Source: Paragordius varius (taxonomy: Eukaryota > Nematomorpha). Taken from it: a stretch of DNA of 64,000 nt. The notes beneath the pieces are model-generated. The model ran no database searches. It saw only the letters and a list, made by a program, of their open reading frames with translations, and had not been told where the DNA came from. Location: the NCBI GenBank assembly GCA_964247055.1, contig OZ176055.1:3100001-3164000 (forward strand). Direction: 5' to 3'. This document shows, piece by piece, positions 51,101-63,467 of this stretch; within the stretch, counting starts at the first letter, position 1, and every line of letters begins with the position of its first letter. The translations under genes were made by a program, and so were the position numbers.

Positions 51101-52828
51101 AATAAGTAATATTACGTATTTTTGAATAAATTTTTTTATATTTCGGTTCATTAGTGTTATATAAGAAACTTTTGCCATGGTTTCAATTTCTTCTATATCT
51201 TTTCAAATATTTAATTTTAACCGACCTAGGATATCCAACTACCCCAATTTGAATCGAAGGACCGAAATGAATGTGTTGTATCCAAGTGTTAACCTGTTAA
51301 CCTTTTGAAAATGTTATCTCAATTTTATTATTTACATCCCCAAATCGAAACATCGCAATTTTGCATTCTCTTAGTAAATATATTATAGCAGACGACTTTG
51401 TAATTTTTCAAAATAACTTAAATATAAATAATTTTTACAACAGTATGCATGTAACCCGTTCTTGACGTTTCTTCAACGTTTTTCAAATAAGTTGCAATGT
51501 ATGAGTACATATTTCAATTTATAAAGGAATCAAATAAAGCATAAAATAATTAATCTTTTAAAAACTATTTAAGAATTTTTTTGGAATAATAACAATTTAT
51601 AGTAAACAGTTTTTAAATTTAAATTAAACATTTTAACGTTATATTTGAAACGCGCGTACATGGTTAAAGATATTATAATGAACTACGAGTCCAAAAACTG
51701 CGGATTATTAAATTATTTGAACTTAAAATACCACCCGCTTTATACTAATTTTACAGGGATATTATGAAAGTATAAACAAAATTTTATAAAATATATAAAT
51801 AAAAAGCTAAATTTAATTTAAATAAACAATGATCTGAATTTTTTTAACAGTTTAAGCGTGTTTTTATATATATTTGTTACAATTTGTTTTTATCAGATTA
51901 AAAATTTTCTTCTATAATAGATTGGCCACTCAACGGTAATAACCGCAAAAAGCGAAGACCGTACACAAAATATCAGACACTTGAGTTGGAAAAAGAATTT
52001 TTATATAATGCCTATGTGTCCAAGCAAAAGCGATGGGAGCTAGCCCGCAACTTAAGTCTAACCGAACGTCAGGTCAAAATTTGGTTTCAGAATAGGCGTA
52101 TGAAAAATAAGAAATCTAGTCAGAAGAATTGCAGTTCTACTGATTCTGGCTTAAGTCAAGCCGTTAAAAATACGTTGATGGAATGTTACAATCATCACTC
52201 ATCTTCAGTCGAATATGGTGGTGGACAGGGCAGCACTATGAATAATTCAAATGGGAATAATATGTATTGCAATTACAATAATAATCATCATACAAACAGC
52301 ACAAATATGTCACATAATGATCCTTTTTTCATTCACCTCCAACAACAACAACAACAATATACTGGGACAAGCGGTGTTTTTCAACAAAACTCTACTACAG
52401 CATCCATATTAGACCAGAAGGGAGGAAATCTGCCTTACTCCAATACCAATAATTGTACATATAACAATATTGAAAATAATGGTGATAACCAAGAAGAGAT
52501 AAACTTTAAATACCGTGAAATAGAAGGGCACAGCAGTAATAGGAAGTCAGGTTTTTCAAATTCAAATTCCGAAAGTTCCTATAATTATCTTCCTTATAAA
52601 AATGGACTCAACAATGAATTTGCAAACAACAATTACCAATATAATGTATCCAGTGAAACCACATCTGGCCCGACGCTTTTAAGCTGTTCTGCTGATACAA
52701 CTTTATCTATGTTTGGAAATATTGTATCTTCGCCTACGACTGAGAGTACTTTTGAGGAGAATCCGTACAACAAACTCTCATCCCAATTTCATTTTACAAG
52801 TGTTAGCCATCATCAAATATCATCTTAA
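45182..52828 (+). CDS. Posterior Hox homeodomain transcription factor (Abd-B / Post-2 class)
   Basis: Two exons, 45182-46448 and 51921-52828, join in phase at a split Asp codon (G|AT), giving 724 residues and a 5.5-kb intron. The homeodomain spans about residues 430-489: [37 protein letters not shown] and [19 protein letters not shown], with Trp48, Phe49, Asn51 and Arg53 present. [19 protein letters not shown] and the NKK end are posterior-Hox signatures. A DWP motif lies just before the homeodomain, where Abd-B proteins carry a Trp. The rest is Asn/Ser/Tyr-rich low complexity with a short Gln run after the homeodomain (HLQQQQQQY). It probably patterns the posterior body axis as a nuclear DNA-binding protein. 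An AATAAA occurs about 250 bp after the stop. Confidence 0.95.
46642..46652. repeat. G11 homopolymer in Hox intron
   Basis: Eleven consecutive G in a strongly A+T-rich intron, about 190 bp after the exon 1 donor. Similar G/C runs occur at 3150-3168 (19 C) and 55810-55824 (about 15 G). Confidence 0.7.
49829..49992. repeat. Near-perfect palindromic MITE in Hox intron
   Basis: The whole element folds back. The left arm (GAGTAAGTGTACATTGCTAG ... AAGGGTAGTATTATTGGCT) mirrors the right arm (AGCCAATAATACTACCCTTT ... CTAGAAATGTATAC) with only about 12 bp of loop. The main asymmetry is a 9-nt insertion, GTGACCACA, in the left arm. The right end, ACTCTTACTGTA, gives a CAGTAAGAGT-type terminus next to TA, as for Tc1/mariner-mobilised MITEs. 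Confidence 0.85.
50790..51292. repeat. Dispersed ~0.5-kb repeat, copy 1 (Hox intron)
   Basis: Aligns along its length to 62969-63467 in the same orientation. Shared blocks: AAACGGTCCCAATTTAAATT, TTAATTTTAAGGGTAAAATT, AGAAAAAGCGGTTTATTTTG, TACCCCAATTTGAATCGAAG and AAATGAATGTGTTG. No open frame is shared and no terminal repeats were recognised. It lies about 630 bp before the homeobox exon. Confidence 0.85.
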
Positions 52829-53913
52829 AATTTATATGACTTTTTTACGTGACAATTAATTGTAGACCAGACTGGGTATTTTTCATTTATTAATGATTTA
52901 TGGTGAAAAACGCATTACAAGCCAAATATTTAATTGTCCATAGCTAAAACATTTGTTTTTTATCTAACATATTTATATAATAATGCCTACTTACAATATT
53001 GGGTTTCTCTTCACCAAAAACATATTGCATATATTTTTTCACTTAAATTAATCAATATTTTTATTATACTTATATTTAATAAAATATGGGCACTTTTTAA
53101 AATGAATCATGTACATTAAACCGGACAATTAATTTATAATTTGTTATTTATGTATAATACCCGCCTATATTAATTTTTCAATCCAACAGTATTATTTAAC
53201 ATTATATCACACACAAACTCTCAAAAATCAGCTTCCGTTAGTATTTTTTTATTTTTATTTAACAGTTTTATCCATTTTTTTATTTTATCTATATTGTTTA
53301 ACATTAAGCACACATATTTATTTTATTTAATTATGTAAATTCTCTACCAGTGCTTTTAATTTCTGTAAAATTTTTTATAGTTTGCTTAGCTAAATCGAAA
53401 AATTTGTGATTCATATATATATTCGATTGGTTTTGTAAATTTGTTTACATATTTTTCATAATATAAAAAATCGTTCAGCACCTATATTTTTGTAATTAAT
53501 TAATTTCATCTTTGTATAAAAATTATAAATAAATTGTAAATGATTCGTGAAATTCTAACATGTGATTCGGTACTTAATATTTGGATTTCGCTACCTATCT
53601 CGGTTTGACCGTCCTAGAGCGAATTTAAGTTTGAAATGAAAAGCATTGATTGGAATAAAGTATGCTATAGAGTTTTGATGAAATCCAAAACGTAATTTGG
53701 GAAAATTGTTCTCATTTTTCCACCAATTATTTAAGGCGTTTTGCACAGTAACTTATTTTAAAATAAAATTATATTATGATTTATAGATAAAATTTACCAC
53801 GAATAAAGTAGGAAAATTTAGTGAAGAAAGTTTTCTTGTTTACAGGTTTAGTCATATGTTTTTACCGGTTTTTGGTAAAACATATTTAATTGAAAAGAAA
53901 TTAATTAATTATT
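52829..53913. other. Hox 3' flank
   Basis: A+T-rich region holding the probable Hox 3' UTR and polyadenylation site (AATAAA near 53080). No other gene was seen before the mariner relic. Confidence 0.4.
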
Positions 53914-55050
53914 TTATTCAGAATATTGTCCATCGGCTTCTAATTTTACCAACTCTCAGGTAGTATATGAATTTCATGCCAGAAAAACTGATTATCTTTT
54001 TCGGGAAACCATTCATTAAGCCATTTTTCAATGTCTTCGAAATTTCCAGGGTGTGCTCCGTAATGCTAAGATGTATTAGTCAGATGATGCCAAGCCAGAA
54101 CCGGAAAATTCTCTATCAAAGCTATCATGGTGTCTTTAACAGTTTTTTGTGTGAAACGGGGTATTGTCATGTAGCAAAGTCACTTGTTCCTGTCTTTTGG
54201 CCATTTCCGTTATTTTTTCGATTAATGCATGGTTTAAATTAATAATTTGCTTAGCGTTATGCATTAACGGGTTCATTTCACCGGGTTTAATCAAAACAAA
54301 ATATTAATCGATTTGAATGGGAGCTGATGAACCAGCTTGGAAAGATAAAAGTCATTTTTTCCGTTGTGGTTTACTAAATAAAGCCATTTCTCTTGACCTG
54401 CATCATAAATGCAAAAATGATTTCTTTTGAAAATTGGATCAGGATTTTACAAGTCATTTTACGATTTTAATTTGATATTTGTTCGAATTATTTTGCACCC
54501 ATTTACTAAGCTTACTGGTTATTCCCATTGTTCGTAGACATCTATTGATTGTTTTGTAATGCATGAATGTACCAATTGTTGTTACGTTAGTTGGGTTTCA
54601 TTAACTCTTGCACTAAAGCGTTCTCACAGTTCTATGGCTAAAAGAGCGCTCACACTCTTTCTAATAAAATCACTTTATATTTGAGCCATGTTTTACACGT
54701 GTTATTCAATACATTTTTACCATTTGTTTTTGCCAGACGACTTTTAACAGTTTTTTTCTAATGTCAATGCGTGCCGCAAATGTGTTTTTTTTTCAGGCTA
54801 AAAATTTCACATCATTACTTTGGCTAATCCAACTTGTGTGTGCTTGTCTTTTAATGTCAGATGAGCAATAGGGTCCGTATCAAAATTGTCTATGTTTTTT
54901 TCACAAACGTCTTCTATCACTTAAACCGGTAATAACTTATGACTAGACCTCGCATATATATTTCTATTAAGGTATATTTTCAGTAGCAAGAACAACTCCT
55001 TTCTTGAGAAACCACAGGATTCATTTTTTACTTGTGAAATTTTGATACAA
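53914..55050 (-). mobile_element. Dead mariner transposon, relic 2
   Basis: On the minus strand, pieces of mariner transposase run in the expected order: SHRTVRTL and TINRCLRTMG (N-terminal helix-turn-helix side), a DAGQEKWLYLV stretch (first Asp region), VTLLHDNTPFHTKN (second catalytic Asp), NFEDIEKWLNEWFPEKDNQF and FWHEIHILPESW, then DGQYSE and a stop at 53914. Several stops and frame changes interrupt it. It is better preserved in its C-terminal part than relic 1 and lies in the opposite orientation. Terminal repeats were not located. Confidence 0.85.
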
Positions 55051-57351
55051 ATAGCTGGCCAAGCAAATACTTATTATTTTAATTTAACTGCAACAAATAA
55101 TATGCGCGATAACTAACTTTACACAATTTATCTTATTTTTAACTTGCAACTGTTTTAATAACTTTTTTAAAATATCTTAATAAATTTATGTAATTAACTA
55201 TCTTAATAACTCTACTTAGGATAAATGGAACTTATTATTTTGCATATTAAAACAAATTTTAAATAATTTTACTTATAAGTAAACTAGCGTGCGATTTAAT
55301 TATCCAAAAAAATTCAACTATATAAATATGGAATAAACTTCTGCCGAAACTTATGTAAACATTAGTAACTATATTTTAAACAATAAGCATTAAAATAAAA
55401 ACTAGTATGGAATTAAAGTAATAGATTAAATAAACATGTTTTATCAAATATTTGATTGCTGCAAAACGCTTCAATAAAATTGTTGTGCAAATCAGAAATA
55501 ATCAATGATTTTTAAACACATATTGCTTTAATCAGCTAAAAACGCAAAGTTTGAAACGGGAAATTTCCATAAACGGATATTTTTACAAAAGAATATTTCC
55601 TATGTTACACTGTTAGCGCTCTATAAATATATTAATATGCAAGGTACAAAAAAATTCCATATAAACCGCTAAAATTTGATACCTTAATTTTTCCATCCAA
55701 ACTTTTATTCCATTTGGGGCTACTTTTGCCGGCCAAGCCGCATTAAAATCTGAAAGTTTATCCAATGGTAATTAAAGTTTTTAAGCATTTAACCAAATAA
55801 CAACCCAATGGGGGGGGGGGGGGGAGGAATATAAAAAATGAAAAACCATAAAACTCTGATTACCACACAAACCATTTCGTACATCAATAAACATTTTTTA
55901 TGAAGTGTTGACCAGAAAGTTTACTTCAATGCATTTTTATTTTTTATATCTTTTATACGTTTTTTAGTTTGGATTATACAAAATTGTTTTTATACAAGAA
56001 TATAAAGTAACTGTTGATATTATTACCAAAGACAACATATATATGAAGATGTACGCAGATAATTTTCGATGATATAAAATAATTTTAATAGAAATAATTA
56101 AGTGTATCATAAAAATTTTATGGTTATTTTTTTGGCAAAATAATGTTCAAGCAAGCAAACAGGCAAGCTTAGAGTTTTACTGCGTCGGTCCTTTTATTAC
56201 ATTAGATTACATAAAAAGCCTTATTATTGATTATATGTGTCTTTAATTGGTGAGCAAACAATGCTCGCTAAACATACATATACCCTTTTCTTTCTTTAGA
56301 CACCAATTTAAGAACCCCTTTGACCAATATTACTGTGTCGTAATGTGAAATAAAATTTTACAACAAGTATGCAACTATTTTTCATTACCATTAAATTTTA
56401 CTATTAAAAAAAATTAAGAATTAAGCACCAGCACATCTTTGAATTATATTATATTAATTATAGATAATTTCCGAATATAAAAAACCATTAAAAAATAAGT
56501 AGAGTAATATAACCCTATAAAGTTTTGTCATTATCAATGCGCTATAATATTTTACGACCATTTCTAATGTCTATTTTCGCATCAAATTATTTATAATGTA
56601 GAAAACATATACGTTTGAGTGTTGTTAATCTTATTGCGATTATATAGTTGAATATTTAAAATAAAAGAATTTTATACATTTTTGCAAGAATTATTTGATA
56701 TTTAAATAATCATTTTTAATAATTTGATGGTTATGAAATTAGAACTAATAATTTAGCTAAAAACCTTAAGGGTGGTGTATTTGATGAAATTTGAAATTAT
56801 GGCAGATCGATTTGATATATTAAATAGTTTATGCAACGAACTTAAACTTATTTTTTTCCTATACCAAATAATGCCAAATAGCACCGTGATCGCAACTCAT
56901 GTCTGATTAAAACCGTAGCCATCTGCTCTAAAATGCGAAAATTGTCAAATTAAAAAAAGCAATATTGGGAAGCCGAAATAAATAAGGCCGAATGCTTCTA
57001 ATTGTTGTAACAGTGTATGAAAAATCACCAATTATATTATCGATTAATACTTTATCCATATTTTACGCTTTTTCGTTAATGATTTATATCAAATTTTAGT
57101 TAAATATAAATCACTAAGACATCTGGCAACTGGATACAAAAAGCCCATATCCAATGTGTGGAAAAAATAATGCAAATTAAATTTATTAACTTTAAATTTT
57201 AGAGTCGATTACAATTTGCTCAAATAATATTACAATTATGACTAGATGTAATATAAAGTTTAAAAAGAAAACAATAAATAAAATATATTTTTTAGGAAAA
57301 ACATATGAAATTTCTATCAAATAAAAAAGTGGTGGTATATCACTGTAAAAA
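55051..57351. other. Intergenic, no gene seen
   Basis: About 2.3 kb of A+T-rich sequence between mariner relic 2 and the end of the ENPP gene, with a G-run at 55810-55824. No exon or repeat family was recognised. Confidence 0.45.
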
Positions 57352-60300
57352 TTATTTTGTATCAGGTAAACGATTCACCAATTTAATTCGTTCGTTCTCG
57401 GGATAGTTGAGCAAAAAGTTAAGTCCCGTAATCTTTTCTATATCTCTCACTTTGACTCTATTCTTTTTCATATAATCTGCCGGTTTCTGTAAATATATTA
57501 ACGTTAATTGGAATAATTAAGTTGTTTGGCATAACCGTAGTCAAAAATAAATTAACGCAATATTTTAAGTTCACTCAAACCAGGGATGTCTAATAATGCG
57601 TGGCCCTTCGAGGTATTATTAGCAGCCTGTGAAAAAATGGGAAATCCATAATTTGCAAAAATATGCTCACAAAATCTTAGTAAAATTTAAATTTATCCTA
57701 TTGGCAACGAACTAGAAAGAATCGTTATATTATGTGTGCATTTTACAGTTTTATGTTCCGACTATAAAATATTTTTGATTGCCCACATATAAATATCAAA
57801 TGCGGGCACACGAAGCCATTTTTGTTGGACAACCTTGCTTTAATATTAAATTTATAATCACATGTATATTGCATATATTTAAGTGTTTCAATTTTCTAGC
57901 AGTCAATAATTCAAATTTAATATTAAATTGATTTTTAGTTAAACGAATTAAGGCTGCTAATAATAATTAACTGCATATGTAAGTCAAATTTTGGGATACT
58001 AACAAACTTTTTTTAATATAACAATTAATGAGAGAACCTCACAATTTTCAGGAGCTGTAACATGCGCAAAAATGTAGGCTTCAATTTTTAGTGCTTTAGG
58101 CGCGCAATCTCCCATCTTCTTTGGGCACCATGAGCTGGCAACAAAAAAATGTGAGGGTATCATTATATCGGTATCTTGATTATTAATACGATAGCTATGA
58201 CACAGATAATAAGATTTTATATTATTAATTTGGAAAACACCTATTCCCCTTAAAAATATACGGGCTAGAAATGTTCGAAAAATTATGGCAAAACTACTTT
58301 CCAACCCCAAGAACGAAAAAAATGTCACAAAATAGATATCAGACAATATTTTTTCATTGTCTGCAATAAGTAAAATATAAGCTTAGTAAACCTATACTAA
58401 GTAAAACTCAATATCACATATAAACAACATCAATATTTTGAGAACCAAAACTTATACTAATGTTTTTAACACACATATAAATAAATTTTATGCAAATACT
58501 AAATAGATAATTAAAAATTACGTTTTAACAGTTTCAATGTCATCTACTATACCATTCCCATCATGATCATAAATAGGACCAAGGGAGATTTGAGCTCCAC
58601 GCTTTTTAGCTGCCGTCTGAATGAGTTTCATAACGGGTAACCAAATATTGCGATAAAATCCATCATAAACCAATACAATGTTGCTACCGACAGTTGCTAT
58701 GAAAAAACGAATGAAAAACAAAAAACAAAATGAATTTTAACAGTAGAGTTTTGGGTTTTTAACCATTTAAAGGGTTAATGATAACCGGTCTAACCAGTTT
58801 GTTTGGATATAAGTAGAAGTCATCGTACCAAATGTAAAATGTATGTTGGTAAACCAAGCGAAATAAGGGTGTTGGTTCGAGGTATTTAAATATCTTGAAT
58901 AATATATTAATACCAATACATAATAATAAGGTTTTGATAAGGTAAAATTTTTTGGGTCACATTTATATTAAGTTAAAGTTTATACCATATATTTTTTATA
59001 GAATCTTCTAGTTAACTTATCTTTTAAAGTATTACTGATTATATTAGGGTGAATCACGGTTATATAAGTGGATTTAAAACCGGTGTAATCCAACTCTACA
59101 TAACATTAATATTAGGTGTGCATTTTATTTTTTTATAGCTTTCTACCTTCCGGGTATAAAAGTAGCGGAACAATGTTAAACGGATTCACTGGAACAGATG
59201 GCGTAATATACGGTAATTTTGGTAATAAATCACACATATTAAGGACAGTGCTAAGTCTCGTATCTTTCGTTACACATCCATGGACCAATGTGTCTTTGGG
59301 ATAAGTTTTTGTTGCAATGTAGGTTATGGCGGACGGAGACCTGGTAATTTCATCATATGTTACAATAAAATCTTTAAAGGGTAAAACTTTTAGAGAATGC
59401 TCGGACGAATCTATAAGACCGAATGGTGAAACGGTTTTAAGCACATTTTCAACTTGAGGGTTAGGAGCATTTGGGCTACTTACATTAAGTGACGGCATGA
59501 TAATATCCACCTAATTTTTGATAAAAATAAAATTAAAATTAATTAAATATGTTTACACAACTGCTAAATACTATTTTTTCCTTGTTGATTTTTAAAAATT
59601 TATATAGGATTTGCGAAAAATTATAGTACAAGCAAGATCAACTTTCATCTCTAAATATTTTATAATTATTTCTTAAAATCATTTCCCTGGTATTGTATTT
59701 CTAATACCCTCAGTAGCTAGATTCATTCTTTCAATAAAAACATAAAATTATGTCAATTTACCGAACAACATGAGATCGGGCCATTGTCTATTGGTTTACT
59801 TTTGCCTTTGAGTAATCCCCGCTTTAACAGTGATCTTTTTTTCTAATATTAGGATATAAATGTTTATGTAAAATAGCAGCTTAAAATCTAATTTTTAAGG
59901 CTCTATAGAAAAAATAAATCCAGAGACACGGACAAATTTGGACTTAAAACTTACGATATAACCGATAATAATAATATAAAAGCTAAAGCGCAAATATTTT
60001 TTTGAGTTTTTATTATTGAATTTTATGACATCATATTTTTAAAATTAACAATTATCCCTACTTTAGGTGCAACAGTCGGAACGGGTAAAATATCATAAAA
60101 CTGTAAAGGCATGCGTTTGGGTTGAATCGGTGGATTTGGTATGAGTAGGGCATCTCCTAATAGCCCAATGGTACCATTGTTGGGTGCCGGTGTGATTCCC
60201 AATAAAGCTTTTGTTAGAATTGAATATAAAATGTAAAGATAATAAATTTGATTTTTTTAAAGAATAAGCATTTTTTACGTCTGACAATTTTAATCAGTAT

Positions 60301-61135
60301 GAAATAAATGTTCACATTTCGAATGGCATATGTTATAAGGAATTAAATTTTAGTTAAATAAGAGGTTTATAGATTGTGTCACGAATATTATATCATATAA
60401 ATTAGTTATATATATGTATACTATCTAATTAAGAGATAATTTTATAAAACAATCTCCAAAAACAAAAATTTTCAACAGCATTTTTATCAGTAAATTTTGA
60501 ATTTATATACAACTTTTTACAATCAAAAGCGAATAAAGTTGTATTCGAATACAAAAATGTTGCATTCCTTTGAGTGAAAAGCAATGGTACGTTTGAGTCG
60601 TTTAAATATGAGGTTTATGAATGTAATATTGCGTTTGAATGAAAAAATGACGCTTGATTTAAAAAATGTTTTTATTTAAAAAGTGTATATTAAAATAAAT
60701 TATTTGAATGCCTATTTTTGAGAATATAAATTATAAACTACCCAATATAAATGAGAACTAATAGTATCAATAAAATATTTTTTGCCACAAACTAATCTAA
60801 TAAATTACAAATACCGGAAATTAAATCGTAGATTTCGATGTTTTGAAATGGTTCAATCACAGTTTTCGGTTTAAAGCTTGGCCCTCTTGCCATAAAAATA
60901 GCCTAAAATAAAGAAATAATCAAAGTTCCATATATTAATACTGAGAGCATTAGTGTTTGTTGCAAAATAATAATATTACAAGGTTTCATATCTAACATGG
61001 CATATTTTTTTATTTTTACATTTAACAATGATTAATTGAAGTAATAATCGAAAATTCAGGTTTTAAATTAGAGGTCTCCAACACAAATGTCTTCGTGGGA
61101 TGCATTTTTGACTCAAAAAAACCTGGTGAACTGCT

Positions 61136-61178
<43 letters not shown>

Positions 61179-61409
61179 TTTTCATAGGGAATTTATTAGA
61201 TTTTGAACATAAAACTAGTAAATGCAAACACAATATATAGCAATTTTTTTCGTTCTTTGTTTTAAATAAATTCAAGTATTATTAAATTTAAATAAATCCA
61301 ATTACTCATAGTTCAAATTTTTGTTTAACCTACCTGCATACTTTCCAATGAATCATCGTAGCCGTGCCCACCTTTAAAAGTCTCACATTTTTGCGGGAAA
61401 TTAGTGTGT
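57352..61409 (-). CDS. Ectonucleotide pyrophosphatase/phosphodiesterase (ENPP1-3 type), 3' exons
   Basis: Seven exons join in phase: 61409-61334, 60902-60815, 60207-60062, 59510-59147, 58696-58522, 58194-58038 and 57486-57352, giving about 380 residues. The order matches the second half of ENPP1/ENPP3, which hydrolyse extracellular nucleotides at the cell surface. GGHGYDD holds a metal-binding His of the catalytic domain, followed by [21 protein letters not shown] and [10 protein letters not shown]. The nuclease-like domain follows: [30 protein letters not shown] (an EF-hand-like calcium loop, [10 protein letters not shown]), [14 protein letters not shown], and [12 protein letters not shown] near the end. 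The N-terminal part, with the catalytic Thr and most zinc ligands, is not in the window: its exons must lie beyond 64000, or the gene is incomplete. Introns are about 340-850 nt and hold a hAT MITE and a (TA)n run. Confidence 0.92.
57581..57837. mobile_element. hAT-type MITE, copy 2 (ENPP last intron)
   Basis: Starts CAGGGATGTCTAATAATGCG and ends TTTTTGTTGGACAACCTTG. It is collinear with 5894-6126: CTCACAAAATCTTAG, GGCAACGAACTAGAAAGAAT and GTTCCGACTATAAAATA correspond. The 8-bp flanks no longer match, so it is an old insertion. Confidence 0.6.
61139..61176. repeat. (AT)19 microsatellite in ENPP intron
   Basis: Thirty-eight bases of uninterrupted AT. Shorter AT runs occur near 4431-4457, 5529-5552, 18257-18274, 47919-47938 and 62484-62509. 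Just before it (61070-61110) lies a degraded hAT-like end similar to 13309. Confidence 0.9.
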
Positions 61410-61531
61410 CTAAGAAAGATAGTAATGAAAAAAAACATTTGAATTTAAAACCGTATTTATTAATTAATATTTAAGAATTAGAAACAAGTGCTATTTTCGT
61501 TTAGAGTTTAATAAAGTACGATTTATATAAG

Positions 61532-61909
61532 TATACCATTTACAGTTCAAATTCACCCTTAAACAATTCAAATTCACCCTTGAACGATTCAAATTCACCC
61601 TTAAACAATTCAAATTCACCCTCGAACAATTCAAATTCACCCTAAAAATAAATTATGAAATTTCGGTCTAATATAACTCATTATTAAAATAAAATATATT
61701 TTTATGGCAAAGTTTATTATTTTTTCAATATTATTTTGATTACATACAAAATTTCTTATTTTAAAAATATAAAAAAGTATAGGTAGTATATAATTTTAAA
61801 AAACACATAATTTATTTTAGGGTGAATTTGAATTGTTCGAAGGTGAATTTGAATTGTTCAAGGGTGAATTTGAATTGTTTAAGGGTGAATTTAAACTGTA
61901 AATGGTATA
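61532..61909. mobile_element. Fold-back element, copy 2 (with inverted arrays of ~21-bp units)
   Basis: Perfect-looking ends TATACCATTTACAGTTCAAA and the complementary AAACTGTAAATGGTATA. Each arm is a short tandem array: four to five units of TTCAAATTCACCCTTGAACA type on the left, four complementary GAATTTGAATTGTTCAAGGG units on the right. The A+T-rich centre matches the copy at 31957. It lies just upstream of the first ENPP exon in the window, so it is probably in an ENPP intron. Confidence 0.9.
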
Positions 61910-62477
61910 TTATTCAATTACAGTGTAAAATGCTAGTTTTTGCATTAAATATTGCCAGATAGCATATGCAGTAAAGCTAATGTGACCAGACATTTTGAAC
62001 TTTGACGCAGTATGATTGTTTTTACACAATCAATGTGGTATATTACACAGCAATGAAATATATAGTGATAGGAAAATATCAGAATTATCATGGTAGTTTT
62101 GGTTTTAACCTTTAAAAATTAAAGAAAGTTATTTACACTTTTGTGGTAAGTGCTCCGTATAAAATTGCAAGTGCGCAACTTTTCCAAATATATATATTTT
62201 TGTTAAAGCTAAATGCTTTATTGCAAAAGATATCACCAAAATATAACATAAACTACATATAAAAAGCAAAACAATATTTTTAAAAATTTTAAATTTTTAG
62301 ATGTGGGTTCTGAAACCAAATTTTTTGGCTCTTTTAAAATGGACTGTTCTCTTACAAAAATTCCGACATTGTGCATTAATTTTAAATATATGCTAAATTT
62401 TGATATCGACTAATTTTGAAGATACTTCATACTATTTTGAGCATGGTGGAAACGATATAAACGGTTGAGATGTTATA

Positions 62478-62509
<32 letters not shown>

Positions 62510-62968
62510 ATTCGATAATGCTAAACATTGTTCTCACTGAGAATTTTGATTAAAATATTCGCTCGTTTATAAATTATGTTAAATAAAAATTGTGTTTTTT
62601 TTACAAAAATTCACCAAATTTGCAAGCAAACAAACTTTATATTGAAATTCTGAATGTTCAACATCCTCGAAAGAAAAAGGGTTTTATTTCTTAAAGCGTT
62701 ATACCGTTTCCATCATGCTTCAAAATCGTTATAAGTACGCTTCGACAAAATATTTCAAATTTGTTTATGCAAAAAATAAGAAAACTAATAAAAATTATAG
62801 TTTAGGAAAAAAATTAAGTATTATCATACCTCCCACCTAATGAATATAGAAAACGTAAAAACTTTTAATTTTTACAAAAAAATGTTATTTCGAAATCATA
62901 TGCCATATATAAAATTTAACACTTCGATTCAAATTTAACTAAATACCCCAGACTAAATTTTAGTTAGG
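61910..62968. other. No gene seen (probable ENPP intron)
   Basis: A+T-rich, with an AT run near 62484-62509. I looked for upstream ENPP exons encoding the catalytic domain on the minus strand and found none. Confidence 0.4.
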
Positions 62969-63467
62969 ATTTTTAAAAAACTACCGAATAAAACGGTCCC
63001 AATTTAAATTTATGTTTCTATCCTAATAAAAATTATATAAATATGCCAAAATATCTAAATAACATGTCAAACTACTTGGACGCCATTTTTATTTTACAAA
63101 ATTTTTGCAAGATATCCTCTTTATTTAATTTTAAGGGTAAAATTAAAGCTAATTTTTTATTTAAATTACATCTAACATTGATAGAAACAGAAAAAGCGGT
63201 TTATTTTGTATTATTTTTCAATTTTACCATTGCGCATGTCACGTTGACTAACCTTTCAGTTATAGCTTAAAATAAGTAATATCAAGTATTTTTGAATAAA
63301 AATTTTATATAATTTGGTTTATTAATGTTATATAAAGGCAAAATTTTGCCATGGTTTCGATCATTTCCATATTTTTTAAAGAATTTAATTTTAAACAGGC
63401 CTCGGGTATCTAACTACCCCAATTTGAATCGAAGAACTAAAATGAATGTGTTGCAGCCAAGTGCTAA
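62969..63467. repeat. Dispersed ~0.5-kb repeat, copy 2
   Basis: Homologous to 50790-51292 in the same orientation, with scattered substitutions and small indels. It carries an extra CTAACATTGATAGAAACAG segment absent from copy 1. Open frames in it (63043-63270, 63325-63507) are not conserved in the other copy, so they are not genes. Confidence 0.85.

Noticed and set aside
59116-59304. 62-codon plus-strand frame
   Set aside because: Antisense shadow of ENPP exon 59510-59147.
60093-60287. 64-codon minus-strand frame with [11 protein letters not shown]
   Set aside because: Out of frame with ENPP exon 60207-60062, whose correct frame reads [10 protein letters not shown].
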